Shown here one piece after another: positions 1 through 11,720 of a DNA stretch of 64,000 nucleotides. The notes beneath the pieces are model-generated. The model ran no database searches, was not told the DNA's origin, and saw only the letters and a program-made list of their open reading frames with translations. Every line of letters starts with the position of its first letter. The first letter of the stretch is position 1. The DNA lies in the NCBI GenBank assembly GCA_035578155.1, contig JAPWDM010000034.1, forward strand, positions 3,143,307-3,207,306, given 5' to 3'. Made by a program: the position numbers and the translations under genes. The stretch comes from Brachynemurus nebulosus. Lineage: Eukaryota > Arthropoda > Insecta > Neuroptera > Myrmeleontidae.

Positions 1-1044
1 TCATAATCGTGAGGTCAATTTTTATAACAGTTGTTGTATATTGCAACAGTGGGTAAGATATTTAAATTAAAAGTTAAAAAAATTGAAAGTAAATTAAGGT
101 GATGATCGGAAGCTGAAATTTAGAAGGTAAAATGAAATAACTGAATAAACTTTAACAATGTTTATTAGTCAAAACGTCTAAATTTACAAAATTTAAACAG
201 TGTACGCAAAATTCAGTAAAATCAGTAAAAAATGATAATTTCAAAATATTACAAATTATATTTATAAAATTTACTATTATCAAATTTCAACAACAATTGA
301 TTAATTGTCAGTGTTAAACAATGTTATTAATAGTTCAATCGATAAATACATAAACTTTCAGAACATTTAAAGTTGCTTATTACAATTAAAGGAAATGTTG
401 CTACCTGTGTACATTATTGTAATTTACGCATATTAAATGTAGAATGACTACGGAAATAAGCAAAGATTATCACGGGAGAAAATAATCTTAATCCTAAATA
501 ACCCTAATACTAATAAATAGAAAAAAAGGAAGATTAGATATGGATAACATGAATGTATGTAAAATAATTACAAAGCATACAGTTGCTTAAACAAAATGAA
601 ATAAAATATTATTAAAAAAGAACTCACGTATGAATAATTATTACCAAATATTATTGGTGTCATAAATATGGATAAATATTAAACCATTAACACTAAACTA
701 CACTAAAAATCTCCAGAATAATCCGAACGTATTGTATAAATATTTAATAACTTAAATCAAAGCAATCATTGTCACGAAGTCTTAAGGACCAGGTGATTGG
801 TGGTAATGAGACGTATTTACCGCCACATAGTCCACTAATTTATATACTACAAGATAACAGAAGGTTATCTCCAAACTGACTGAATGTAATGCAATGCAAT
901 GCAATACAACAACCTTTTTTCAACTGGCTTAAATATGTTCCTATCTTTTGTTCGGAATGTCGCTTGCGCACCACCTCATAGAATTTTATAGTTATGTAAA
1001 TAAGAATTATTTAATCCATGATATTATACGTACCATGAATTAAT
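1..1044. other. AT-rich non-coding stretch
   Basis: I see no gene here. The sequence is AT-rich with a short run of GCAAT repeats near 891-906. Bases 1-33 resemble 10,834-10,866 (both contain TGAGGTCAA followed by a TAACAGTT-like stretch), so this may be the edge of an LTR-type repeat that continues left of the window. Confidence 0.4.
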
Positions 1045-1100
1045 TACTAAATATTTTTAAACTTTGTATGTGTAATACAATAATCATAAAATAGAACAGG
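1045..1100 (-). repeat. 56-bp repeat shared with 10,616-10,670 (probable end of a gypsy-1 LTR)
   Basis: The block from TACTAA to AGAACAGG is nearly identical to 10,616-10,670 in the same orientation. On the minus strand this copy follows directly on the truncated integrase, while the other copy lies just upstream of gag. That is what is expected if it is the last 55 bp of the LTR and a deletion joined integrase to the LTR end. Inference from position; the LTR start was not found. Confidence 0.55.
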
Positions 1101-2457
1101 TTTGCTGGTTTGCCTGTGGGTTGTACGGGCTGGTGAAAATCGGCTTGACGTTGTGGGCCAACAGGAACTGCGCATACGAATTGGCTCTAAAACATTTCGC
1201 ATTGTCGCGGGTGATACGCTGAGGATACCCATACGTGTTGAAGATCTCCGTTAAGTGGCGAATGACTGTAGCGGCAGTAGTTCTGGTTGATGTCCGGGTG
1301 ATTAGGAATTTGGAGTACGAATCAATGACTGTAAAGATATACGAATGCTTGTTATCGGCTGAAGATACTAATGACCCAATAAAATTTACGTATAAGTGTT
1401 GAAACACATGTGTAAGAATCAACGATTTTAACTGGATCCTAGAAGTGTGAAAATTCGGTTTAGTAAGAGTGCATGGTTTATATTTGAACACAAAATCCTT
1501 TACTTTCTTGCACAATTCGGGACACCAAAACCTTTTAGCGATGTCTCTATATGTTTTAGTAATGCCAGAATAAGGTGCAGAATGATAATAATTAATAATA
1601 TATTGAATGGCATTATCTGGTAACACTATTCTTTTTAAATTGTTTTTGCCGACTAAATTCATTAGCAAGCCATTAGAAATTACAAACTTATCGACGTTTA
1701 AATGATTACGGATATTATCATAAACGAGTCTGCAATCTCCCGACTGCTTCTGAAGATTTTTAAAGTCGAAAAAACTATGAGGTGTTACATTGGTATTATT
1801 ATTAATTTCAGATTGAAAATTAGAGACATGACTAATAGGTGCACAATCATTTTTTACAAAGATAGAATTTATATTTTTATTTTCAATGTGACTGCTATTG
1901 TTTTCAGATATTTCAAAAAGACATAATAGTGCGTCGGCGACAACATTTTCTCGTCCAGGTATGTGTAAAATAGTAAAATCATATCTGGATAATGTAAGAA
2001 TCCAACGATTCACTTTATTAAAAGCTGGAGGCTGTTTCAAAAACCAAACTAATGCTTGATTATCGCATTCGAGATAAAATTATTTCCTATTAAGAAATCT
2101 TTAAAGTGTTCTAAAGCTCGAACTACAGCTAACATTTCTACCTCGTACCTGTTATAAAACTTTTGAGCCCCATGAAGGCGTCTTGAAAAATATTGGATCG
2201 GGTGTTGACTCGACTCAAATTCTTGAGATAAAACCGTCCCAATTCCTTGACTAGACTCGTCTGTGGTTAAATAAAATTTATTTTTGAAATTCGGAAATTT
2301 TAAAATTGGGGTACTAATCAAAGCCTGCTTTAGCTTGTTAATTAAGTCAATATGTTCCGGTTTTAATTGAAATTTAACCTTCTTTTTTCTAAGTTCGGCT
2401 AAGTGTTTTATGAGCGTTGTATGGTTTTTAATGAATTTCGAATAAAATGCAACCATA
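1101..2457 (-). pseudogene. pol: gypsy-1 pol remnant: RT connection, RNase H and truncated integrase
   Basis: Read from 2,457 downward this is the 3' half of a Ty3/gypsy polyprotein. Visible parts in order are the connection segment (MVAFYSKFIKN), the RNase H start (TTDESSQGIGTVLSQ), the RNase H end (IPGRENVVADAL, about 1,930-1,975), a decayed integrase zinc-binding region, and the integrase core. The core has VNFIG where the family normally has V-D-F-x-G, so the first catalytic Asp is Asn. The second Asp is present in RDNAKCF. The frame stops after NPQANQQ, before the catalytic Glu, where sequence passes into LTR-like DNA. A frameshift near 2,050-2,090 separates RNase H from the rest. It continues the RT piece at 3,416-4,480 across a MITE. 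Dead element. Confidence 0.85.
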
Positions 2458-3413
2458 GGGGAAGGTCGCCCAAAGCGGGTAGGCTAAGAATAAACGCTCA
2501 AAAAAGTGACTTTTGACCTCGATAAGCAGATCTTTTTTATATTATCAGATAGAATAGTTATCGAACTTTAAAATGAAACTTCGCTTAAGAAATGTTTATG
2601 CGATATTTATTTTTAATAAAGAAAATACAAAACCTCTGCAAAAACCCGCTTTGCCCGTATAGGTATCCTAAAGCGGGTAACCCCCTTTGGGCAAAGCGGG
2701 TAATTACATTATGTATTTAAATACTGTTATTATTATTTAATATAAACTTTCTTAATTATATAGTACTTAACAATAATAATAATTAAGTAAAAAAAATTGA
2801 AAAGAGACAAAAATAATAAATTTATAACAATTAATTGTAACTTTCTTTACAACCTCCATATTGGAATATATTACTTCAGGTGATTCCACATCAAAATCAC
2901 CATAAACAAGGCAGAAATATTTTTTTTAAGTTTTTTCCCTCATTCCGTCGTAAAAAGAAGATTATTTATTTTTTTTCCCCTTCTAACAGTTTTTTCCATT
3001 AAGATGCTTCAATCTGGTCTACCCGCTTTGCCCATACCCACTTTGCCCAAAAAGACTAAATTTTGTTAACTTAGAATAATTTCAAAATGAAAGCTGATAC
3101 ATGTCTACCTTTTTCTACATTAAAAGTCAAATGATGATAACATAATATGGTAATACCAAAAAGATTGCAAATAAAAAGGTTTGTGACTACTCACAGAATA
3201 TTTATGGTCAAAATTTTTAACAAAACCAACAAAAAAATTTGATGAAGCTTAATTAGGACATTAAACGACACAAGCGTTCAAGTGCAACTGATTGACATTG
3301 GTTGATATTCGGTTAATCTCGGTATACACACGACCTGACAAAAACATTTGATACAACGATATACAAGCGCTTACCCGCTTTAAGAGGGGTACCCGCTTTG
3401 GGCGACCTTCCCC
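2458..3413. mobile_element. Tc1/mariner-type (possibly pogo-like) non-autonomous element, 956 bp
   Basis: Perfect 24-bp terminal inverted repeats begin GGGGAAGGTCGCCCAAAGCG at 2,458 and close at 3,413, flanked by TA on both sides (2,456-2,457 and 3,414-3,415). A TA target duplication is the mark of the Tc1/mariner/pogo superfamily. Copies of the ACCCGCTTTG-like TIR motif recur inside near 2,645-2,702, 3,018-3,050 and 3,372-3,381. No transposase frame is visible. It sits inside gypsy-1 pol, splitting the FLG-MVAFY junction of the reverse transcriptase, so it is younger than gypsy-1. The pogo assignment rests only on the G-rich TIR and is weak. Confidence 0.9.
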
Positions 3414-3415
3414 TA

Positions 3416-4480
3416 CCTAAAAATTTTAAAAGCTGCTTAGTATTTTTCGGCAAGGGAATGTCAACTATTGCCTGTGCTCTTCGGATCCAAAACTCTACCT
3501 TCACTGCTAACTGAATGGCCAAGGATTTTGCATTCAAAGTGATATTTTATTCGGATTTACAGAGGCCTATGTTGTTAAGTCGAGATAACACTAAATTTAT
3601 TTGATTTTTATGTTCCTCTGGAGTATTTGAACCAATAATTATATCGTCAAAATATAAGAATAAAAATCCTTGCTGTCTAAAATCAGCTAATTCTTTAAAA
3701 AGATGTCTATTTAGAGCTTAAGCCGATTTTTTTAAACCGAAAGGCATGACCAAAAATCCATATTGACCAAATTGAGTTACGATAGCAGTATATTTAGTTG
3801 ACTGGGGGTGAATCGGAATTTGGTAAAATGACTGCGATAAGTCTATTGACGAGAAATTTTTAAAACCGCCTAATGAATTTAAAATGTAGTTCATATTTAT
3901 CCCTGAAAGTTGGTCAAATTGAACGACAAAATTAAGGTCTCTGAAATCAGTTACCAGACGATAACCTACTTGTTTTTTAACAACTAATATTGGACTACTG
4001 TATTCTTAAATTGTAGGTCTAAGTATATTATGTTCAACAAATTCATTAATGTGTGTCTCTAAAAGTTTTAATTTGTCAGCGTTAATGTAATATGGCTTCT
4101 TTACTACAACTTTATTATAATCATTTAAAATTATTTTGCATTCACACTTTTTTGCTTCTCAGTTAAAATAGAAGAATATTTTTTCAATAAGGATACTAAT
4201 TTTGTTTGAAGTGCAGGACTAAGGTTAAATTTTTGTTCAATTATTAAATTTAAAATTTGTCCTTGTATACTAGCATTGTCTAAAAACTGAATAACCGTAT
4301 TAGGTGAATGTTTAAATGACAAGCTAGAACTGGAAAAATCCAAAATAAATTGGCATATATTAATTGTTTTGATTCCTAACAAAATATCAACTGATAAACA
4401 ATTTACGACATAAAATGGTTGTTTCCAAGTGAATTTACCTATTTTAAATATTAATTAAACTAACTTTTTTAACTGAATCG
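3416..4480 (-). pseudogene. pol: gypsy-1 pol remnant: protease end and reverse transcriptase
   Basis: Minus-strand remains of a Ty3/gypsy pol N-terminal half. The upstream end (about 4,382-4,131) reads LGIKTINICQF and a linker typical of the region between protease and RT. The RT catalytic box reads YFDD (about 3,640-3,655), followed by a segment ending in VDIPLPKNTKQLLKFLG, where the MITE interrupts. Stops and frameshifts occur throughout, for example near 3,560 and 4,130. No active-site D-T/S-G of a protease is visible; it was probably lost to the insertions between 4.5 and 9.7 kb that separate this piece from gag. Confidence 0.8.
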
Positions 4481-4509
4481 ATTTTACACCGGGTAAATAT
4501 GCATTACAA

Positions 4510-4637
4510 TAGTATATTGTGCAATAAGTGCGGGAAATTGTCGATTGCCCACGAAAGCGAAGTTTTTGCTCACTACGTTCGTGCGCTCATTCGCTTGAGT
4601 AGGGCAATCGACAATACCGCACGAGTTGCACATACTA
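4510..4637. mobile_element. 128-bp MITE with about 38-bp inverted repeats
   Basis: The left arm begins TAGTATATTGTGCAATAAGT and the right arm ends CGAGTTGCACATACTA. Inside, ATTGTCGATTGCCC pairs with GGGCAATCGACAAT. The element is almost all hairpin with a loop of about 50 bp. No target duplication could be fixed, so the superfamily is unknown. It lies at the point where gypsy-1 pol breaks off. Confidence 0.6.
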
Positions 4638-4788
4638 TTTTTTATTACGAATTTCACACACTTTTTAGTCGAATTTTCTCCGAAAAATTAGACTTATACA
4701 GTCTATACGATAAGAGCTGCGAGAGGCGAGAGTAGGGGCGCTATCCGTTTTCGGACCCGTAGAACACGAATATGTAGAAAAAAAAATG

Positions 4789-4911
<123 letters not shown>

Positions 4912-5232
4912 CCCGCCACCTTTTAATTTGTGTAGGGCCCCCCTATGGAAGTTAAGAGATGAAATTTGGTAAATGGGGCTCATTTTCGAGGCACCTCATA
5001 CTATCAAAGTGGGGTAAAATTTTGGGCAAATTTTTTTTCCTGACCCGACCTTTAAGGGGGTGGTGGGGGGCGGAAAAGCAATAAAACTTTTCCAAACCGG
5101 TTTTAAATAATGTTTCGGTCAATTATCTACAACATATCCAAAATTCAGCTTGCTAGGATGATATGGTGGGAGTAGAGGGGGGAAAAACGATTTTCGCTGG
5201 ATCTAACAGGCCCCCAGCCCCCCAGAATTAAC

Positions 5233-5800
5233 GTAGAGGGTTGAAATTTGGTGTGTTGATAAAGATCGTATCTAGGTTGTGCTTTTTGGAGGTTTTAATA
5301 TTTTACCCCCACCCCCCTCATTTTTAAGCTACAATTTCATGCATTTTCGACTTTTTCGAAGTTTGTACCACTCGCACAGGTCACCCGAATAAACCTAGAG
5401 GGCTGAAATTTTGTATTCGGATTGAGTTAGTATCAAGGGGGTGCCTTTTGGGGGTCTCGACTTTTAACCCCTACCCCCACCATTTTTATACCCAAAAGAA
5501 CATGATTTTTCTTGTTTTTTAACAGTTTCGTTCGGGTCAAAATCTCCCCAAATAAACCTAGAGGGCTGAAATTTGGTGTACAGGTTAAGCTAATAGGCAG
5601 ACACTGTTTTTTGGAGGTTTCAACTTTTAACCCTTACCCCCACGATTTTGACGTCAATATTTCCTTAATTTTTTTGCTTGTTTTCTAACACGTCTAGAGA
5701 CTCCATAAGGAAACCTAGAGGGCTAAAATTTTGTACGTGTATTCAGTTAGTATCCAGCTAGTACCTTGTAGGGAGTCCACATCACTTTTCCCCCCACTTC
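5233..5800. repeat. Four degenerate tandem units of about 160 bp
   Basis: A block close to CCTAGAGGGCTGAAATTT recurs at about 5,233, 5,394, 5,558 and 5,715. Each unit continues with a GTTAGTATC-like stretch and a C-rich TTTTAACCCCTACCCCCAC-like stretch. The same array appears, reversed, at 26,960-27,398 and 39,240-39,850, so it is part of the repeat family and not a local satellite. Confidence 0.7.
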
Positions 5801-6055
5801 TCCCATTTTTACATCGGAATTGAATGCTATTGTTAAATGTGTTTTAAAAGCATTATGTTTATTCTAAATACAAGTAGGCGAATAGTAATTTTAAAAAATT
5901 TAAAAAAAAGTGAATACAATTTTTTAACAAATGAAATACATACATATTAAGTAATTTGCAAATGTTATTAAAGTCACTGTTTATTTATTTATTTAATTAT
6001 TATTTAGGAATTTTGGATTTTTATTATTTATAAAATAGAAATTTTGGATTTTTTT

Positions 6056-6806
6056 GGAAAGAAAAAATATCTTCATAAAAGCCTTCCAGTTTACTATTTA
6101 AGTTCCCTTTTTAATGTTTAAAAGTAAAACACAAAGGCAATTGGCGGATAAGCATGGATAGAAATGCCCTCGTACGAATTGTGTTGGCTTTTTCCCTGTT
6201 AACTTCTATCGGCACAAAATTGAAATTTACTGAGATTCAGCCCTTAAAAACTTAAAATCTTTTTATAAAGCCCCGATCAACCGGACACTCATTATCAGTT
6301 TTGAAACCACCAAAATTACAAATCGCTTGTGGACTTTCAATTATATTTCGCTTGTAGACACTCAATACCGAAGAAATAATTTTTTTTTATTTTTTTTATT
6401 TTTTATTTTTTATTTTTTTTTTTTTTGAAAGAAAAAATATCTTTATAAAGGCCTTCCAGTTTACTATTTAAGGTCCTTTTTTAATATTTAAAACTAAAAC
6501 ATAAAGGCAATTAGCGGATAAACATGGGCAGGAATGCCCTCGTACGAATTGTGTTGGTTTTTTTTCTGCTACCTGTTTTCGGCACAAAATTGAAATTTAC
6601 TGAGATACAGCCCTTAAATACTTAAAACCTTTTTTTAAAGCCTCGATCAGCCGAACACTCATCACCAGTTTTGAAACCAACAAAATGACAATTCGGTTGT
6701 AGACTTTCAATCACATTTCGCTTGTAAACATTCAATACCGAAGATGAAGGGGAAAATTCGACTACCGTGATGGGGCCCCGCTGCTCACGGCGTTTTTCTA
6801 TTATTA
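6056..6806. repeat. Internal tandem duplication of about 370 bp in the (TA)n-family repeat
   Basis: The segment starting GAAAGAAAAAATATCTTC at about 6,058 is repeated from about 6,428. Both run through CCCTCGTACGAATTGTGTTGG and end near CAATACCGAAGA. Only the second reaches the terminal hairpin. The copies at 26.4 and 38.6 kb have a single unit, so the duplication is private to this copy. Confidence 0.7.
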
Positions 6807-7880
6807 TCACAATTTTTGACATTTTTATTACTTTTTAAAATAATATTTTTAAGTGTTCGTCATTTTTTTCTGAATTAATTATCGTTTAAATTACTTTGTT
6901 GGTGGTTTCTATAGAAATAATTATGAAATATTTATTAAATGAAAAATAAATCATAAGACTTATAGTGCTTAAAATTCCCTACAAAATGGTTTTTTAAGCG
7001 AATTGATAACTTAAAAATTAAAAAAGTTATAGTAAGAAAACCAATTGCATTCTTTCGGTAAAATTTTTGGAGCACGTAAATTACCATCATCTTTGTGTAT
7101 TTTTTGTACTTTTTTAATAATTTAGTTAAAAAATCTTAAAAATAAATTCAATAGAATGGAAAAAAAATTAATTATATCAACATGTAATGTATAATTCACA
7201 TGCTATTTTTCCATACATATAATTTTTATGCTATTTTTCCATAAAGGGTAGGATTTTTTATAAGGGGTAGTTCTTCTATCAGGGTTTTTGGGAGATTAAA
7301 AAGTTACAATATACATACATTTGAAAACTTTTAAAAAGTTATAATTCATCATATGTACACCAGTATACAATATCTCAAGCCGTTAATAATCGTTTTTTTC
7401 TTTATTTTATTATAAGGGGTGGTTTATTTTTTAACGGTTGCAGCTTTTTAATGAGTGATAAGTTTTCTAATGAAAAATAAAAGAGATATAATACATTGTG
7501 AATGCAAAAGGTTACTTTAAGCTGCTAAAACTTTTTTCCTATTTTTTCGGAAACAAAGGGGTAGTTTTTAAGGATTTTTTGGGTAGAAAAGTAATTGAAT
7601 TTCATAAATTATATTAAAAAACTTGAAAGGAATTTTATCCAACATATTTGAACATAAATTGAATCTTTAAAATACATAAATCTGGACGTATCGTATTTTT
7701 TTCATACAAGGGTAGTTTTTACCCCTAATTATCAAAAAGCACACATCAAGACAATATAACTTTTGAAGTGTAGGGTCAGATGAGCTGGTATATAAATTTT
7801 CAGGAAAATCCATTAAATCCGAAAAAATTGGGAGCTTTTACATTATTTTGTCTTTCAGTGACTGTACTAATTGGGAAATG
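6807..7880. other. Non-coding, weakly repetitive
   Basis: No gene is seen. Short motifs such as AAGGGGTAGTTTTT recur loosely (near 7,260, 7,415, 7,556 and 7,710), suggesting an old decayed tandem array with a period of about 150 bp. Confidence 0.4.
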
Positions 7881-8240
7881 TTCTAGAATATTCTATTTGT
7901 TAACTAACAAAGATATTGAAAAATCGATTGCACCATTTAATTGTCTAACCAAAATTAAACTAATATAAACTAAGTGTCAAATTTTGGCAAACATTCTAGA
8001 ATGATCTGTTTAGCCAGAATAGAATATTCTAGAACATTTATCAAAATGTGATGTTTCGTCTTTTTTCGGATGACCAATTAAATGGTGCAGCCGGTTTTTG
8101 AATATCTTTGTTAGTTGACGAATAGAACATTCTAGAATTTTTGTCAAATTGCGCTGCTTAATTTAATTTTTAGTAACTAGTTCAACAGCGAAGTCTGTTA
8201 TTTGATATCTCTGCTAGTTGACGAGTAGAATATTCTAGAA
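7881..8240. promoter_or_regulatory. Cluster of heat-shock-element-like motifs
   Basis: Four sites match three alternating nGAAn units exactly: TTCTAGAATATTC (7,881-7,893), GAATATTCTAGAA (8,022-8,034), GAACATTCTAGAA (8,125-8,137) and GAATATTCTAGAA (8,228-8,240). A two-unit TTCTAGAA lies at 7,994-8,001. They are about 100 bp apart and sit in copies of a shared repeat containing AAAGATATTGAAAA-like sequence, so repeat structure explains the number. HSF binding is possible but not shown. Confidence 0.45.
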
Positions 8241-8404
8241 TTGTTGCCAGCTCTCACTATTTGGCGTCTCCTACGCTGAAAAATTCGATGATGAAGTTGG
8301 TTTTTCGACATTTTTGCTAGTTTTCTAAAAGTCATCACTTATATTCATTAATATAACATTCAATTTCGTTTACTTTTACTAAGTGAAATATCGTTATTTT
8401 CGAT

Positions 8405-9360
8405 ATCGATAATTTTCGATAATGAAAACCACGTTTTAATAGTCGCAATGTGTTCGGAATACCCACAACTTGCTTCGCTTACGCCTTCAAAAATTTCGTT
8501 ATTTTTGAGCTACGACGCACCGTTTAGGAGGTATTTACGATTAAAGTTTTCGATAGCGAAAGTTAACGAAAAGTAGTTTTTAAAATAATTGTTCTGTTAC
8601 TGACCAGATCAGTGGGACTAAAAGAGACTAAATTAACTAGTTACAACCAATTTATGACAAGTTACGCGGTATCGATAATTTTCGATAGCGAAAAGTAGGT
8701 TTTGACAGTCGCAATACGTTCGGAATACCCACAACTTGCTTCGCTTGAGCCTTCAAAAATTTCGTTATTTTTTCGCTATGACGCACCGTTTACGAGATAT
8801 TTACGACTGAAAGTTTACAATTACGAAAAGAAACGAAATACAACTTTTGGAAAAATTTTCTATTACTGACTAACTCAATGACACTAATGGAGCCTAAAGT
8901 CACCAATTATAACCAATTTATGGTACGTAACTCGGTATCGATAATTTTCGATAACGAAAAGTAAGTTTCGACAGTCGTAATATGTTCGGAATACCCAAAA
9001 CTTGCTTCGCTTAAGCCTTCAAAAATTTCGTTATTTTTTCGCTGCGACGCACCGTTTACGAGATATTTACGATTGAAAGTTTACAGTTACGAAAATTAGC
9101 GAAAACTAATTTTTTGAAAAATTTTCTATTGCTGACTAACTCAATGACACTAATGCAGCCTAAAGTAACCAATTATAATTAATTTATGGAACATAACTCG
9201 GTATCGATAATTTTCGATAACGAAAAATAGGTTTTGACAGTCGCAATGTGTTTGGAATACCCACAACTTGCTTCGCTTAAGCCTTCAAAAATTTCGTTAT
9301 TTTTTCGCTACGACGCTCCGTTTACGAGATATTTACGATCAAAGTTTTCGATAATTATAA
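8405..9360. repeat. 266-bp tandem satellite, about 3.6 units
   Basis: ATCGATAATTTTCGATA starts units at 8,405, 8,671, 8,937 and 9,203, which is exactly 266 bp each time. Every unit then carries GGAATACCCA, AACTTGCTTCGCTT and CTTCAAAAATTTCG; the later units also carry GTTTACGAGATATTTACGA. Internal units are highly similar. The last unit ends near 9,360. Inverted CGATA motifs give each unit a small dyad at its start. No coding frame. Confidence 0.85.
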
Positions 9361-9712
9361 GTATTTATCATTTAAAAGCAAACATAATAAAGTCATTTAC
9401 ATTAATCATTTAGGTAATCCAAATTCGGAAGTACTTGTATTGTGGTAATATTCACATATTGACATATTAGTAAGCTTTTTTAAAAAGCAACCTAGCATAC
9501 TGTGAGCCGCCAATGTGTGTCTCGATAAGTGTGACTTTCATGTGTGTGTCTGGACTATGTCACACTTTAAGAAGTTCTGGTGTATTGTTATAAACAGAAA
9601 GATTTATAATTTATTTAAAGATTTATTTTATTTATAAAAAAATTTTGTGCTCACAAACTAGTTTTTTTGAATTCGAGGACTTGTCTTAACGCTAATTTTT
9701 ATTTTTTTAATA
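9361..9712. other. Non-coding spacer
   Basis: AT-rich sequence with a TGTGTGTCT-containing stretch near 9,515-9,560. I see no gene. The left edge of gypsy-1 gag follows. Confidence 0.5.
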
Positions 9713-10516
9713 TTATGCAATCATTAATATTGTGTCCTCGACGTTTACAATAATTATACACAATTTAACTGAATTATTTTTAGAATTATAATTAATATTT
9801 TTATTAGAAATGCTATTTTTAGAATTAACATTTTGAATATTTTGACCTTCGGTAATATTATTTAACATGTTTTGTTGGTTAAGGGGTACAGTAATGCTCT
9901 TTTTATACACATTATCACTATTAAATTCATGAAAATTAATTTCATCTACACGCCTAACCAAAATTGCTAATTCATCAACCGAATTTGGAATAGGGTGTAA
10001 TTTAAGTAAATTGAACGTGACAGGATTTAAATTTGAAAAAATTAAATTTATTGTTTCTATTGGGTCAGTTAAGGGAGTTAATAATTTGAAGTAATTTACT
10101 ATAGAAGAAACGAAATCAGAAAATTTTTCATCAGGTTTCTGAAGTCTCCTAACATGTAAAAAAATTAAGGACTGTTTGTGATGTGGAGAAATTAAATTAA
10201 GTAAAGATTCTTTAATTTGTGCCCAATTTAAATTTTGCTGTATAATTTGTGACCAAATTTGATGAGAAGAGGGTAAAACTTTAATTATTAAATATCTAAT
10301 CAAAAATTGCTTATCAAATGATAAATTAATTAAAATAGTTATTTTAATTATAAAATTTAAAATTGAATGAGTTGAAAATGTATTTAAGAGGCGAATATTT
10401 ATGACAAAATCTTCAATTCTAATTCGGGGAGTTTCAAAAGCCTGATTATTACTTTTAGTAGTACTTAACTGGCCAAATAGCTGATGAATCATTTTCTGTT
10501 GCTTATCCACCAACAT
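9713..10516 (-). pseudogene. gag: gypsy-1 gag, broken at the zinc knuckle
   Basis: This 267-codon minus-strand frame has the look of a gypsy-type Gag capsid. A region rich in hydrophobic and aromatic residues includes QIWSQIIQQNLNWAQIKESL and RRLQKPDEKFSDFVSSIVNY, the latter resembling the RQxxxESVxxFxxRI-type stretch of Gag. It starts at ATG 10,516. An in-frame TAG nine codons upstream is itself preceded by ATG, so the original start may have been higher. The final codons change character: in the next frame the DNA at about 9,722-9,765 encodes C-K-R-R-G-H-N-I-N-D-C, the second half of a CCHC knuckle. A single-base shift there therefore ends the frame early. It belongs with the pol pieces at 1.1-4.5 kb. 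Confidence 0.7.
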
Positions 10517-10920
10517 TGAAAACGTTTGTATAAATTCTATGGGCGACTACATCGTTTGTACATCAGGCTGGTGTTGATGCGAAATGGGATTGACTAGCGC
10601 CGGTTGCGGTACTAATACTAATATTTTTAAACAGTATATGTGTAATACAATAATCATAAAATAGAACAGGGTTGGAATGCGTATGTATTTTAAACGTTAT
10701 AAATTAATTTTAAGAAAATTATATTGAAAATATTCAAGTAACATACTGACTACATTGAAAATACGTTGCAATATTTCTATATAAAGTTTGCGAATCGGCA
10801 TTATTTTCGGTTTCTGGTGAATAAATTTCAGTCATAGTCCTGAGGTCAAGTTTCATGACAGTTATTGTAATAGCTAAATTTTTCTTCCGGAAATTCGTTA
10901 GAATAGTTGAATTGCGTTAA
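10517..10920 (-). repeat. Probable gypsy-1 5' LTR and leader
   Basis: On the minus strand this lies just upstream of gag. It holds the second copy of the 55-bp repeat (10,616-10,670), taken here as the LTR 3' end. The outer LTR border was not found, and no perfect tRNA-complementary primer site is evident; GGCGCTAGTC near 10,592-10,601 is the nearest candidate. Confidence 0.45.
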
Positions 10921-10937
10921 GTTAAACAAACTAATTC

Positions 10938-11346
<409 letters not shown>

Positions 11347-11349
11347 GTG

Positions 11350-11720
11350 TTCCCACGATAACTCTCGAACGAAACGTTTAGTGCACATGAAATTTGGTGT
11401 GTGTATTGGAATCTGGTTTGGCTCGCCTGAGTTCGTTAGCCAGACACGTCGGATGCCCAGAAGTAGGTTTTCCGGGCGTTTTTTGTCAACAAAATGAGTT
11501 TTTTGCCAGAATTAAGCAATTTTTCAAATTTTTTTTTACACCAAGCCAAAGTAAAAGGTAATATGCGTAAAAAATGTTTTTATACCGTTGCTCTAAATTA
11601 CTTACTTTTCGAGAAAAACTAGGAAATATGTCGTTCTCCCATTTCACTCGCACTCGCATTCTTTTCTTTCTGTCTCATTTTTTGCGAGCTAAATTCGAAA
11701 AAAACCGCTTTATAAGTAGC
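11350..11720. repeat. Diverged repeat, relative of 14,815-15,110
   Basis: Shared blocks are CCAGACACGTC, AAAATGAGTTTTTTGC, TTTTTCAAATTTTTTTTTACA and TTTTCGAGAAAAA in the same order at both places. Class unknown; no coding frame. Confidence 0.5.

Noticed and set aside
6622..6822. 66-codon minus-strand frame with a plausible start
   Set aside because: Lies in the terminal part of the (TA)n-family repeat. The copies at 26.4 and 38.6 kb do not keep it as an open frame.
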